Positions 35,701 to 44,098 of a DNA stretch of 58,746 bases are shown here, piece by piece; the first letter of the stretch is position 1; the number at the start of each line of letters is the position of its first letter. The notes below the pieces were generated by a model. That model saw nothing but the letters and a program-made list of their open reading frames with translations. It was not told where the DNA came from and searched no databases. The DNA comes from Lentimicrobiaceae bacterium (lineage in GTDB: Bacteria; Bacteroidota; Bacteroidia; Bacteroidales; F082), in NCBI GenBank assembly GCA_015061315.1, contig SUWV01000014.1, forward strand, positions 1 through 58,746, read 5' to 3'. The position numbers were made by a program, and so were the translations under genes.

Positions 35701-35711
35701 CACTCGCAAAT

Positions 35712-35785
35712 GGCGAGGTAGCTCAGTTGGTTAGAGCGTCGGATTCATAACCCGGAGGTCATGAGTTCAATTCTCATCCTCGCTA
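35712..35785 (+). tRNA. tRNA-Met (CAT), probably elongator
   Basis: A 74-nt cloverleaf: acceptor GGCGAGG/CCTCGCT with a final G-U, D-arm GCTCAGTTGGTTAGAGC, anticodon loop TTCATAA with anticodon CAT, and T-arm ATGAGTTCAATTCTCAT. The discriminator is A and CCA is not encoded. The anticodon stem carries an A-C mismatch next to the loop. It is not an initiator type, since it lacks the GGG/CCC anticodon stem. A lysidine-modified tRNA-Ile(CAT) cannot be fully excluded by eye. Confidence 0.9.
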
Positions 35786-35797
35786 CGAGTAAAATGA

Positions 35798-35827
35798 TAA
35801 AAATCACTGAAATTATTCAGTGATTTT
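35798..35827 (+). terminator. Intrinsic terminator after tRNA-Met
   Basis: AAAAATCACTGAA pairs with TTCAGTGATTTTT around a 3-4 nt loop. The T-tract runs straight into a TATTTTTG promoter element for the next gene. Confidence 0.85.
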
Positions 35828-35835
35828 TATTTTTG
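35828..35835 (+). promoter_or_regulatory. Predicted -7 promoter element of the second DUF3078 gene
   Basis: TATTTTTG matches TAnnTTTG 23 nt before the ATG and overlaps the tail of the tRNA terminator. Confidence 0.5.
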
Positions 35836-35858
35836 TATAAAACGAGCATAATTCTGAA

Positions 35859-36992
35859 ATGTCAGCATTCAAATTATTTTTGAAGCGAATATTTGATACT
35901 ATACCCTTTGTCGTAATGTTTTTATTATCAACGACAACTGCAAAGGGACAGGATTCTATTTCACAAGCTCGTCCATTCACCATTAAAACAGATACAATTA
36001 CAAAAACCGACACCATATATGTAATTGACACAATAATAAATTCCTACAAATATGTCATCGTTGATACCATTTATGAAAATAATGACGATGATACAGACGA
36101 TGTTTTCATTAACGAACATAAATTAGAGGGCAGCTTTAGCGTAACACTCAATCAGTTAGCTATTACTCACTGGGCTGCTGGTGGTGAGAGTAATGGTAGC
36201 GGCAAAATATCATCTAACCTAACCTATCGACATAAGAGGAAATTATTTAATTATGTTGTCAACGGTATTTTTGCTTACGGAATGTCTAATTATACCAAAG
36301 ACAAACGATATGAAAAAAGCGAAGATCGATGCGAACTATCCATGACTGCATCGAGCAATAACAACAATAATCTTACATTTACATCGATAGCATCATTAAA
36401 AACACAATTCACCAACGGTTACTCCTACCCTAACGATAGCGTTCCTATTTCAAAGTTTTTCGCACCAGCATATCTCAACATTTCTGCAGGTTATAATTAC
36501 AACTATAATAATATCATATCTTTATATATAAGCCCTATAGCTGGCAAATTAACATTTGTCACCGACCAAAAATTAGCAGATGCCGGCTCTTACGGTGTTG
36601 AAGCTGGCTATTGGAACATATTCAATGGCGACAGCACTTGGGTCAATGGCAAAAACATACTTACCGAGTTAGGCATCAATGTATTAATCAAATACAAGCA
36701 AAATTTCACAAACGACATTTCCATATTCTCCACACTGAATTTATATAACAACTATATGGATCCCAATAAATCCAATCGTTGGAATATTGACGTAGATTGG
36801 GAAACAGGAATAAAATTCACCATCAACAAACAAATTTCTGCCATAATAAACATTCACCTAATTTATGACGATAACATAAAGTTTAACGTAACGGAAAATA
36901 TTGATGGCGTTGAAATAACAAAACAAAAACCAATTTTACAATTCAAAGAGTCGCTTGGTATTTCTTTTTTATATAAATTTGCAACAAAATAA
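35859..36992 (+). CDS. DUF3078 family outer-membrane-associated protein (copy 2)
   Basis: A 377-residue paralogue of the protein near 23 kb. It has an N-terminal signal (FVVMFLLSTTTAKGQ), then a spacer unusually rich in Thr-Asp-Thr-Ile repeats (KTDTITKTDTIYVIDTI; residues 43-70). The DUF3078 hallmark QLAITHWAAGGESNGSGKISSNLTYRHK, FTNGYSYPNDSVPISKFFAPAYLNISAG, and IAGKLTFVTDQKLADAGSYGVEAG follow. It ends in a Phe-terminated beta strand pattern (SLGISFLYKF). A barrel is inferred. It heads a run with rfbD (9 nt) and the phosphohexomutase (11 nt), linking it in transcription to surface sugar metabolism. Confidence 0.84.
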   Translation: MSAFKLFLKRIFDTIPFVVMFLLSTTTAKGQDSISQARPFTIKTDTITKTDTIYVIDTIINSYKYVIVDTIYENNDDDTDDVFINEHKLEGSFSVTLNQLAITHWAAGGESNGSGKISSNLTYRHKRKLFNYVVNGIFAYGMSNYTKDKRYEKSEDRCELSMTASSNNNNNLTFTSIASLKTQFTNGYSYPNDSVPISKFFAPAYLNISAGYNYNYNNIISLYISPIAGKLTFVTDQKLADAGSYGVEAGYWNIFNGDSTWVNGKNILTELGINVLIKYKQNFTNDISIFSTLNLYNNYMDPNKSNRWNIDVDWETGIKFTINKQISAIINIHLIYDDNIKFNVTENIDGVEITKQKPILQFKESLGISFLYKFATK

Positions 36993-37001
36993 CATCATAT
37001 C

Positions 37002-37871
37002 ATGAATATACTTGTTACAGGTTGCAATGGACAATTAGGTAAAGAATTTCAGAAAGTAGCCCATACCGACGACGAACATGTATGGCATTTTACTGATATT
37101 GATGATTTAAATATATGCAACAATGACTCTGTCGTACAATATTTTAAGAATAATAAGATAGATATATGTATCAATTGTGCAGCGCATACTGCCGTTGACA
37201 GAGCTGAAGACGAAGAAGAAAAGGCTAAGGCAATAAACGCTGATGCCGTATTAAACTTAGCTAATTCATGCAAATATTCAGACACATTATTGATTCACAT
37301 TTCAACAGATTACGTTTTTAATGGTAATATCGAGCGTCCTTATATAGAAAGTGACCCAGTATCACCCAATACAGTTTATGGAAGAACAAAAGCAGAAGGC
37401 GAATCAAACATAATGTCGTCTGGTTGTTCATATATAATAGTCAGGACATCGTGGCTCTACTCTTCTTTCGGAAATAACTTTGTCAAGACAATGCTCAGAT
37501 TAGGAAGTCAGAGAGAATCAATAAATGTAGTAAACGATCAAAACGGCAATCCTACATGGGCGTACGATTTAGCAAATGCAATAATGATACTAATACAAAG
37601 AGTTAGCGGCAATAGAATCCAAGAAGTATTCAACTATTCCAACGAAGGCATTATACCATGGTGTAATTTTGCAGAAGCTATATTCGACATTGCAGGCATT
37701 AAATGCAAAGTCAACCCAATATCTACTGCTGAATATAACAGCAAAGCCAACAGACCGTCATTCAGTGCATTAGATAAAACAAAAATCAAAGAATACACTG
37801 GCATAAGAATTCCTTTTTGGAGAGACAGCCTCATCAAATGTATAGAAGAAATTAATAACAATAATAATTAA
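37002..37871 (+). CDS. rfbD: dTDP-4-dehydrorhamnose reductase
   Basis: Short-chain dehydrogenase that reduces dTDP-4-dehydro-L-rhamnose to dTDP-L-rhamnose with NADPH, the last step of rhamnose donor synthesis. The 289 residues have GxxGxxG as VTGCNGQLGKEF (residues 4-15), then INCAAHTAVDRAEDE, STDYVFNG, and the catalytic Tyr-x-x-x-Lys in PNTVYGRTKAEGE. RTSWLYSSFGNNFVKTML and QNGNPTWAYDLANAI follow. Other rfb genes (A, B, C) are not in this window. It sits between the DUF3078 and phosphohexomutase genes in one probable operon. Confidence 0.94.
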   Translation: MNILVTGCNGQLGKEFQKVAHTDDEHVWHFTDIDDLNICNNDSVVQYFKNNKIDICINCAAHTAVDRAEDEEEKAKAINADAVLNLANSCKYSDTLLIHISTDYVFNGNIERPYIESDPVSPNTVYGRTKAEGESNIMSSGCSYIIVRTSWLYSSFGNNFVKTMLRLGSQRESINVVNDQNGNPTWAYDLANAIMILIQRVSGNRIQEVFNYSNEGIIPWCNFAEAIFDIAGIKCKVNPISTAEYNSKANRPSFSALDKTKIKEYTGIRIPFWRDSLIKCIEEINNNNN

Positions 37872-37882
37872 AACCTTTAGTT

Positions 37883-39619
37883 ATGGAAAAGATCTCACCT
37901 GAAATCATTGAAAAAGCAAAGACTTGGTTATCTGAAAAATATGATGCTAACACAAGAAAACAAGTACAAGAATTAATCGACAATAATCCTGATGAATTAT
38001 TGGAAAGCTTCTACAAAAACTTAGAATTTGGAACTGGTGGCTTGAGAGGAATAATGGGCGTTGGAACCAACAGAATGAACACATATACTGTTGCAATGGC
38101 AACGCAAGGATTTGCGAATTACATAAAAAAAATGCTTCCTGACGTAAAGCAAGCTCAAATAGCAATAGCATACGACTGCAGAAACAACAGCAAAGAGTTT
38201 GCACAAACAGCAGCTGAAGTTATGTCAGCTAACGGAATAAAAGTATACATCTTTAATGCATTAAGACCAACACCAGAACTTTCATTTGCTATCAGAGAAT
38301 TAAATTGTCATGCAGGTATCGTTGTAACAGCATCACATAATCCTAAAGAATATAACGGATATAAAGCATACTGGGCTGACGGCGGTCAATTGGTCAGTCC
38401 TCACGACAAAAACGTTATCGGTGAAGTAGAAAAGATTACTGACATATCATTAGTAAATTTCAACAAAAACGAGTCGTTGATTGAATATTTAGATGAGAAA
38501 TTTGATGAAATATACATTGACAAAATCTTAGGATTGACTTTATCTCCTGATGCAATAAAAAATCAGAAAGACTTAGTTTTCGTCTATACTCCAATTCATG
38601 GTACTGGAGGGCAGATCATTCCAAGATTATTTAAGAAAGCTGGATTTAGCAACTTCCACACCGTAGAAGAACAAATGGTTATTGACGGCAACTTCCCTAC
38701 CGTTGTATCACCAAACCCAGAAGAGAAAGCCGCATTGACATTGGCAATAGAAAAAGCTAAGAAAGTCAATGCCGATGTCGTTCTTGCCACAGACCCTGAC
38801 GCCGACAGAGTTGGTATTGCCGTGAAAGATGAAAACGGAGAATACGTATTACTTAACGGAAATCAGACCGCAACCCTTTTAACCTACTATCTTTTAACAC
38901 GATGGAGCGAATTAGGCAAACTCACGGGAAAAGAATATATCGTAAAAACCATTGTCACTACAGAATTATTATTTGATATTGCCAACAAGTATAATGTCGA
39001 AAAATTTGATGTGCTTACAGGTTTCAAATTCATTGCCGACATAATATTAAATAATCCAGACAAGACATTCATTGGCGGTGGCGAAGAAAGTTACGGTTTC
39101 CTTATCGGTGACTTTGTCCGTGACAAAGATGCCAACAGCGCTTGTTATATGATTGCAGAAATAACTGCTTGGGCTGCTGAACAAAACAAGACTTTATACC
39201 AGATACTTAAAGAAATATATAAAGAATTTGATTTCTATAAAGAAGGACTTCTGTCATTAACTAAAAAAGGCATCAGCGGTATTGAAGAAATCAAGAACTT
39301 GATGCACAAATTTAGAGCAACACCTCCAACACAAATATTAGGCTCCGACATAGTAGAAATAAAAGACTACAAATCAAGCGTCTCAAAAAATGTCAAATCA
39401 GGTGTTGAGACCACTATCAACTTACCAAAGTCAGATGTTTTACAATTCTTCACAGAAGATGGAACCAAGATAAGCATCAGACCTTCAGGTACAGAACCTA
39501 AAATAAAATTCTACTTCGGAATCAAAGCAAAACTTAACGACATTGCCGATTTCGAAGTAGTAAACAATGAATTAAATGAAAGAATCAACAAGCTTATAAA
39601 ACTCTTCTCAGAAGAATAA
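37883..39619 (+). CDS. Phosphoglucomutase/phosphomannomutase family protein
   Basis: A 578-residue alpha-D-phosphohexomutase that interconverts hexose 1- and 6-phosphates through a phosphoserine. Motifs in order: FGTGGLRGIMGVGTNRMN, active-site Ser in TASHNPKEYNGYKAYW, metal-binding DPDADRVGIAV, sugar-binding GGEESYGFLIGD, and phosphate-binding RPSGTEPKIKFYF. This is the long PgcA-type form. It probably feeds nucleotide-sugar synthesis with rfbD. The stop codon is immediately followed, with no gap, by the complement of the stop of the convergent gene (TAATTA). Confidence 0.94.
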   Translation: MEKISPEIIEKAKTWLSEKYDANTRKQVQELIDNNPDELLESFYKNLEFGTGGLRGIMGVGTNRMNTYTVAMATQGFANYIKKMLPDVKQAQIAIAYDCRNNSKEFAQTAAEVMSANGIKVYIFNALRPTPELSFAIRELNCHAGIVVTASHNPKEYNGYKAYWADGGQLVSPHDKNVIGEVEKITDISLVNFNKNESLIEYLDEKFDEIYIDKILGLTLSPDAIKNQKDLVFVYTPIHGTGGQIIPRLFKKAGFSNFHTVEEQMVIDGNFPTVVSPNPEEKAALTLAIEKAKKVNADVVLATDPDADRVGIAVKDENGEYVLLNGNQTATLLTYYLLTRWSELGKLTGKEYIVKTIVTTELLFDIANKYNVEKFDVLTGFKFIADIILNNPDKTFIGGGEESYGFLIGDFVRDKDANSACYMIAEITAWAAEQNKTLYQILKEIYKEFDFYKEGLLSLTKKGISGIEEIKNLMHKFRATPPTQILGSDIVEIKDYKSSVSKNVKSGVETTINLPKSDVLQFFTEDGTKISIRPSGTEPKIKFYFGIKAKLNDIADFEVVNNELNERINKLIKLFSEE

Positions 39620-40642
39620 TTATTCGCTAATACGATTGATAGCATCTATCGCCAATTGATAATCTGGGTTATTCCTAAGAATTTGGAGGTAGATGCTTTT
39701 CGCATTAATAAAGTCACCCATTTGTTCAAAAGTTCGACCTTTGTTAAACAAAGCATTAACGGATGTAGGGTCTAATTGCAATACTTTATCGAAACATCTT
39801 AAAGCCTCATCATTATCTCCCAAATAAACTAAATACACATAACCTTTGTTATAGATGAAATCAGTATTGTCGGGCATGATGTTTAATAATGAATCATAAC
39901 AAGATAAAGCTTCTTCTGGAAATCCATTTTCTTGCAAATACATCGCATAGTCATAGATAAGATAATAGTTATCAGGATCTACAGCCATAGCTTCCTTATA
40001 GAATGATTTTGCCAAGGTATCACCTTTTGCCATATATATATGCGCTAATTGTATCAACGGGTCAACAAAGTCAGCTTGTTGCATACGAGATGTCATAAAA
40101 TTGTTCAAAGCGCTTATCGTATCGTTTGCCGACATTGCTATCATACCTTTCATGTAATATGCCTTAGGATTGTATTTATCAAGTTCCAAAGCTTTATCGA
40201 CGTATGCACTCGCCATTCTGAAATTACCTTGTAAGAAACTCAGCTCCGATAATTTGATAATAGGTCTGCTATCTAAGGGAGCATATTCACAAGCCTTGTT
40301 CAAAGTAAGCAGGATATTATTCTCATCACCGAGAGCGTAATAAATATCTGCCAAGACCAAAAGAGCGTCTATATTTTTCTTATCTATCGATAATGCTGAG
40401 TTTATATCCTTGATTGATTGACTAATACGTTCCTCCGACAAATTCAACCTCGCTCTTTGCACATATAAATCTGCATTTAACGAGTCTGTCATAATTGCTT
40501 CAGACAAGACATCAACGCCAGACTTTGAAACAGAGATCTGTTCTTTTGTTTCAACCTTATTGTCAGTATTCTCTTTATTAGTATTCTCAGAGCAACTTGA
40601 GAGAAACAAGATGCTCATGAGAATCATACAAATCTTTTTCAT
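39620..40642 (-). CDS. TPR-repeat lipoprotein in the recA operon
   Basis: A 340-residue lipoprotein with lipobox LSSCS (Cys17), an acidic/Asn-Lys spacer to about residue 45, then about eight tetratricopeptide repeats (for example ADLYVQRARLNLSEERISQSIKDINSAL, ALLVLADIYYALGDENNILLTLNKACEYAPLD and DFIYNKGYVYLVYLGDNDEALRCFDKVLQLDPTS). TPRs bind protein partners; the partner is unknown. The start lies 3 nt after the recA stop, so it is almost surely co-transcribed with recA. It abuts the convergent phosphohexomutase gene with no intergenic base. Confidence 0.88.
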   Translation of the reverse strand: MKKICMILMSILFLSSCSENTNKENTDNKVETKEQISVSKSGVDVLSEAIMTDSLNADLYVQRARLNLSEERISQSIKDINSALSIDKKNIDALLVLADIYYALGDENNILLTLNKACEYAPLDSRPIIKLSELSFLQGNFRMASAYVDKALELDKYNPKAYYMKGMIAMSANDTISALNNFMTSRMQQADFVDPLIQLAHIYMAKGDTLAKSFYKEAMAVDPDNYYLIYDYAMYLQENGFPEEALSCYDSLLNIMPDNTDFIYNKGYVYLVYLGDNDEALRCFDKVLQLDPTSVNALFNKGRTFEQMGDFINAKSIYLQILRNNPDYQLAIDAINRISE

Positions 40643-40645
40643 TGT

Positions 40646-41683
40646 TTAAATATCTTGGTTACTATTATTTAAAGCATCCATTATTTTAGCATATAACTCA
40701 TCGCAGAGCTCAGGATTTTCGTCGAGCAATCTTTTCAAAGCATCTCTACCCTGTCCTAATTTCGTCTCATTATAGCTAAACCACGAGCCACTCTTCTTAA
40801 TTACACCCATCTCAACTCCGAGATCTATAATCTCACCAGTCAAGGAGATACCTTCACCATAAAGAATATCAAACTCAGCCTTTTTGAATGGAGGAGCCAC
40901 TTTATTCTTAACGACTTTTACCTTAACTCTATTTCCGTTAATATTCTCACCATCCTTAATCTGGCTTACTTTTCTAATATCAAGACGTACAGAGCTATAG
41001 AATTTCAAGGCATTACCACCTGTTGTCGTTTCAGGATTACCGAACATAACACCAAGTTTCTCACGTAACTGATTGATAAATATACAAACGCAACCTGTTT
41101 TGCTAATAGTTGCTGTCAATTTACGCATTGCTTGCGACATCAAGCGAGCCTGTAAACCCATTTTACTATCGCCCATTTCACCTTCAATTTCGCTCTTAGG
41201 TGTCAATGCTGCTACAGAGTCAATAACAATAACATCAATAGCTCCAGATCGTATAAGGTTTTCTGCTATTTCCAAAGCCTGTTCTCCACAATCAGGTTGT
41301 GAAATAAGTAAGTTTTCGACATCCACACCCAATTTCTTAGCATAAAAACGATCAAAAGCATGTTCAGCATCAATAAAAGCAGCTATACCACCTTGCTTCT
41401 GAGACTCAGCAACAACATGTAAAGCTAAAGTTGTCTTACCGGAGCTCTCAGGTCCAAATATCTCAACAATTCTACCCTTTGGCAATCCGCCAATACCTAA
41501 AGCATAATCCAATCCTAACGAACCTGTAGATATACTTTCAACCTTATCAGACGTAGTCTCACCCAAACGCATAATACTACCTTTACCGCATGCTTTTTCG
41601 ATATTACCGATTGTAGCTTCCAACGCTTTTAATTTCTCTCTTCTAATCTTTTCAATTTCCTCTGCTGTAATGTTCTTTTCCAT
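40646..41683 (-). CDS. recA: Recombinase A
   Basis: DNA strand-exchange ATPase central to recombination and SOS signalling. The 345 residues include Walker [10 protein letters not shown], the MAW region, [22 protein letters not shown], loop L1 ([16 protein letters not shown]), loop L2 ([30 protein letters not shown]) and the C-terminal domain with [25 protein letters not shown]. All are intact. An in-frame TTG four codons upstream is less likely than this ATG. The promoter lies ~90 nt upstream within two dyad sequences. It is followed by a TPR lipoprotein gene. Confidence 0.98.
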   Translation of the reverse strand: MEKNITAEEIEKIRREKLKALEATIGNIEKACGKGSIMRLGETTSDKVESISTGSLGLDYALGIGGLPKGRIVEIFGPESSGKTTLALHVVAESQKQGGIAAFIDAEHAFDRFYAKKLGVDVENLLISQPDCGEQALEIAENLIRSGAIDVIVIDSVAALTPKSEIEGEMGDSKMGLQARLMSQAMRKLTATISKTGCVCIFINQLREKLGVMFGNPETTTGGNALKFYSSVRLDIRKVSQIKDGENINGNRVKVKVVKNKVAPPFKKAEFDILYGEGISLTGEIIDLGVEMGVIKKSGSWFSYNETKLGQGRDALKRLLDENPELCDELYAKIMDALNNSNQDI

Positions 41684-41743
41684 ACACTTAATCAATTTTA
41701 TTCCAACAATTTATATAATTTAACTTACAAAAGACTTTAATTT

Positions 41744-41759
41744 AATAAAACGTTTTATT
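41744..41759. promoter_or_regulatory. Perfect 16-bp palindrome in the recA leader, candidate operator
   Basis: AATAAAACGTTTTATT is a perfect dyad about 60 nt before the recA start and some 15-30 nt after the predicted transcription start. Position and symmetry suit a repressor site such as an SOS box; the binding protein is unknown. Confidence 0.4.
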
Positions 41760-41778
41760 TTCTTTTAAAATTGGTTTA

Positions 41779-41809
41779 CAAAGATAAGTTAATTCTAATC
41801 CTTTGTCAA
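41779..41809 (-). promoter_or_regulatory. Predicted recA promoter
   Basis: On the minus strand TTG (-33) at 41807-41809 and TATCTTTG (-7, exact consensus) at 41779-41786 are 20 nt apart. The -33 sits inside a second dyad. Confidence 0.65.
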
Positions 41810-41814
41810 GGATT
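41797..41814. promoter_or_regulatory. Dyad overlapping the recA -33 element and abutting the nth stop
   Basis: AATCCTT and AAGGATT form a perfect 7-bp dyad with a 4-nt centre, directly adjacent to the nth stop codon. It may be the nth terminator, though it lacks a U-tract, or an operator covering the recA -33. Confidence 0.4.
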
Positions 41815-42462
41815 TTAACTATTTTTAACCTTTGTTAAGAAATATTCACATATATTGTTAATACCACATTTATCACAGTCTGGTTTCCTTGCTTTACAGA
41901 CATATCGTCCGTGTAAAATAAGCCAATGATGTGCCTTAGGAATCAAATTTTCAGGAAAATATTTCACCAACTGACGCTCTGTTTCCAATGGATTTTTAGC
42001 ATTTTTTGTCAATCCTATCCTCGCTGAAACTCTAAACACATGTGTATCAACAGCCATTGCTGGCTTATTAAACGCTACCGATGCAACCACATTAGCCGTT
42101 TTCCTACCCACGCCTGGCAATGTCTGTAATTCTTCAACATTATCAGGAACAACACCGTCAAAATCTGACACTAATTTTTTAGCCATACCCGACAAATTCT
42201 TCGCCTTATTGTTTGGATATGAAATTGATTTAATCAAAGTATATATCTCATCTATGGTTGCCAACGACAAAGATTCCGCATCCGGAAAACGCTCAAAAAA
42301 GGCAGGCGTCGTCATATTCACTCTTTTATCAGTACACTGAGCAGAAAGTATCACTGCTACAATAAGTTGATACGGATTATCAAAATTCAACTCTGATTCC
42401 GCAACAGGCATATTCTCCTCGAAATATTCAATAACAAATTTAAATTTATCTTTAAGAATCAT
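41815..42462 (-). CDS. nth: Endonuclease III (DNA glycosylase / AP lyase)
   Basis: Base-excision repair enzyme for oxidised pyrimidines. The 215 residues have the helix-hairpin-helix LPGVGRKTANVVASVAF with the catalytic Lys, the catalytic Asp in AVDTHVFRVSARIGL, and a 4Fe-4S cluster motif C-x6-C-x2-C-x5-C near the C-terminus (CKARKPDCDKCGINNIC). All catalytic residues are present. Upstream of recA on the same strand but separated by the recA promoter. Confidence 0.95.
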   Translation of the reverse strand: MILKDKFKFVIEYFEENMPVAESELNFDNPYQLIVAVILSAQCTDKRVNMTTPAFFERFPDAESLSLATIDEIYTLIKSISYPNNKAKNLSGMAKKLVSDFDGVVPDNVEELQTLPGVGRKTANVVASVAFNKPAMAVDTHVFRVSARIGLTKNAKNPLETERQLVKYFPENLIPKAHHWLILHGRYVCKARKPDCDKCGINNICEYFLTKVKNS

Positions 42463-42478
42463 TTTATTTTATTTTGAA

Positions 42479-42486
42479 CAAATTTA
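42479..42486 (-). promoter_or_regulatory. Predicted -7 promoter element of nth
   Basis: Reads TAAATTTG on the minus strand, matching TAnnTTTG, 16 nt before the nth ATG. Confidence 0.5.
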
Positions 42487-42525
42487 AGATTTTTTTTATT
42501 ATCATTGCAATATAAATCCACGATT

Positions 42526-42762
42526 ATGGAAAACGACCTTATTAAAATATTTACGGGCTCAGATATTGAAGCGAATTACGTTGCAGCATTGCTAAAAGAA
42601 AACAAGATTGACCACATAATAGAAAACCGATTAAATCAAAGTATTTCAGCAGGTTGGGTTTCTGGCTCACAAGAAAATTCAAGCATAATACGTGTCAATG
42701 TAGAAGATAGTCAAAAGGCTTTACAATTAATTAATGAGTATTATAAAAGCACTATTGAATGA
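42526..42762 (+). CDS. DUF2007-like small protein (putative signal-transducing protein)
   Basis: A 78-residue cytoplasmic protein. The pattern IKIFTGSDIEANYVAALLKENKIDHIIENR, then INVEDSQKALQLINEY, matches the small alpha/beta fold of DUF2007, which resembles a PII-like or ACT-like module. The ATG in MENDLIKIF is chosen over an upstream in-frame codon because it gives the family start. Partners are unknown. It is alone on its strand between nth (divergent) and the GNAT-like gene. Confidence 0.75.
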   Translation: MENDLIKIFTGSDIEANYVAALLKENKIDHIIENRLNQSISAGWVSGSQENSSIIRVNVEDSQKALQLINEYYKSTIE

Positions 42763-42789
42763 TTATATAAAAATAACATTTAGATAAAT

Positions 42790-42812
42790 ATCACCTTTAT
42801 TCAGTGATTTTT
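42790..42812 (+). terminator. Weak hairpin after the DUF2007-like gene
   Basis: ATCAC pairs with GTGAT around a 9-nt loop, followed by TTTTTC. Short stem; possible intrinsic terminator. Confidence 0.3.
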
Positions 42813-42881
42813 CATTATGAGAATAATTTTTAACTTTTTTTTAACATCATTTTTTCTGATTTTTGCATAAAATTTAAAAAA

Positions 42882-44096
42882 ATGGGAAAATACTATATAA
42901 CAGAAGTCAAGACCAACAAAGATATTAAGCAATGGCTTGATTTTCCAGCAAGATTATACAAAAACGATCCTCATTATGTAAAACCTTTAGACGATGAAAT
43001 CGAAGCCATTTTCGACAAATCAAAAAACAAATTGTTCAGGCACGGAGATGCTATAAGATTCATCCTCAAAGATAAAGATGGCAATGTCATAGGTAGAATT
43101 GCCGCCTTTTATGACGAAAAGACATCAAACACATATAGTAAAGAAGAAAACGGACAGCCTACTGGTGGTTGCGGTTTTTTTGATTGTATCAACGATCAAG
43201 AAGCTGCCGACATGCTTTTCGATGCTGCTAAGCAATGGAATATTGAACATGGTCAAGAAGCGATGGATGGTCCGATAAACTTTGGTGATAGAGATTACTT
43301 TTGGGGCTGCCTTTACGATGGCTTCACAGATCCTGTTTACAATATGCCTTATAACTTTCCATATTACAACCAACTATTTGAGAACTACGGCTTTAAAATA
43401 TTCTTCAAACAGCTGACTTACAGACGATTGTTTTCATTAGACGGCATCGACCCTATACTTCATGAAAAAGCTAAACGTTTTTATGGAAACCCAAGTTATA
43501 GTTTTGAAATACTCGACAAACGTAACATAGACAAATACGCCGACGATTTCTTGATAATATATAACAAAGCTTGGGGTTCTATTCCTGGCTCAACAAAACT
43601 TACACGACAGCATGCTATCGGTCTGCTAAACAGCCTTAAACCCATCATAGACCCTCGACTTATGCACTTTGCATATCACATTGATGAAAACGGCAACAAA
43701 GAACCAATAGGATTTTTCTTGCTCATGATAGATCTAAACCAAATATACAAAGGTCTCAATGGCAAAATGAATCTAATAAACAAACTCAGAGTTTTTTGGA
43801 GAGTAAAGGTATCTAAAGTATGCGACAGAGCAATTTCACTAGTATTTGGCATCGTCCCGGAACATAGAGGAAAAGGACTTGAAGCTGGATTGGTATGCTC
43901 TCTCGAATCCCAACATATAAAAAAGAGATTCAAATACAAAGAATTACAACTTAATTGGATTGGCGACTTTAACCCACCAATGATGAAAATCGCTGAAAGT
44001 GCAGGTGCAACAGTATACAAAACACATATCACATATAGATATTTATTTGACAGAAACAAAACATTCACAAGAGCTAAACTACAAAAAAACAGATAA
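42882..44096 (+). CDS. GNAT-like N-acetyltransferase family protein of Bacteroidota
   Basis: A 404-residue protein of a large cytoplasmic family in this phylum, usually annotated as hypothetical or GNAT-like. The N-terminal part has the recurrent blocks [21 protein letters not shown] and [13 protein letters not shown], with [22 protein letters not shown] in the middle. The C-terminal half carries the acetyl-CoA-fold signature [21 protein letters not shown], which fits the GNAT P-loop (RGKG), and [23 protein letters not shown]. Substrate unknown. It lies 2 nt before lolD. Confidence 0.78.
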   Translation: MGKYYITEVKTNKDIKQWLDFPARLYKNDPHYVKPLDDEIEAIFDKSKNKLFRHGDAIRFILKDKDGNVIGRIAAFYDEKTSNTYSKEENGQPTGGCGFFDCINDQEAADMLFDAAKQWNIEHGQEAMDGPINFGDRDYFWGCLYDGFTDPVYNMPYNFPYYNQLFENYGFKIFFKQLTYRRLFSLDGIDPILHEKAKRFYGNPSYSFEILDKRNIDKYADDFLIIYNKAWGSIPGSTKLTRQHAIGLLNSLKPIIDPRLMHFAYHIDENGNKEPIGFFLLMIDLNQIYKGLNGKMNLINKLRVFWRVKVSKVCDRAISLVFGIVPEHRGKGLEAGLVCSLESQHIKKRFKYKELQLNWIGDFNPPMMKIAESAGATVYKTHITYRYLFDRNKTFTRAKLQKNR

Positions 44097-44098
44097 TA

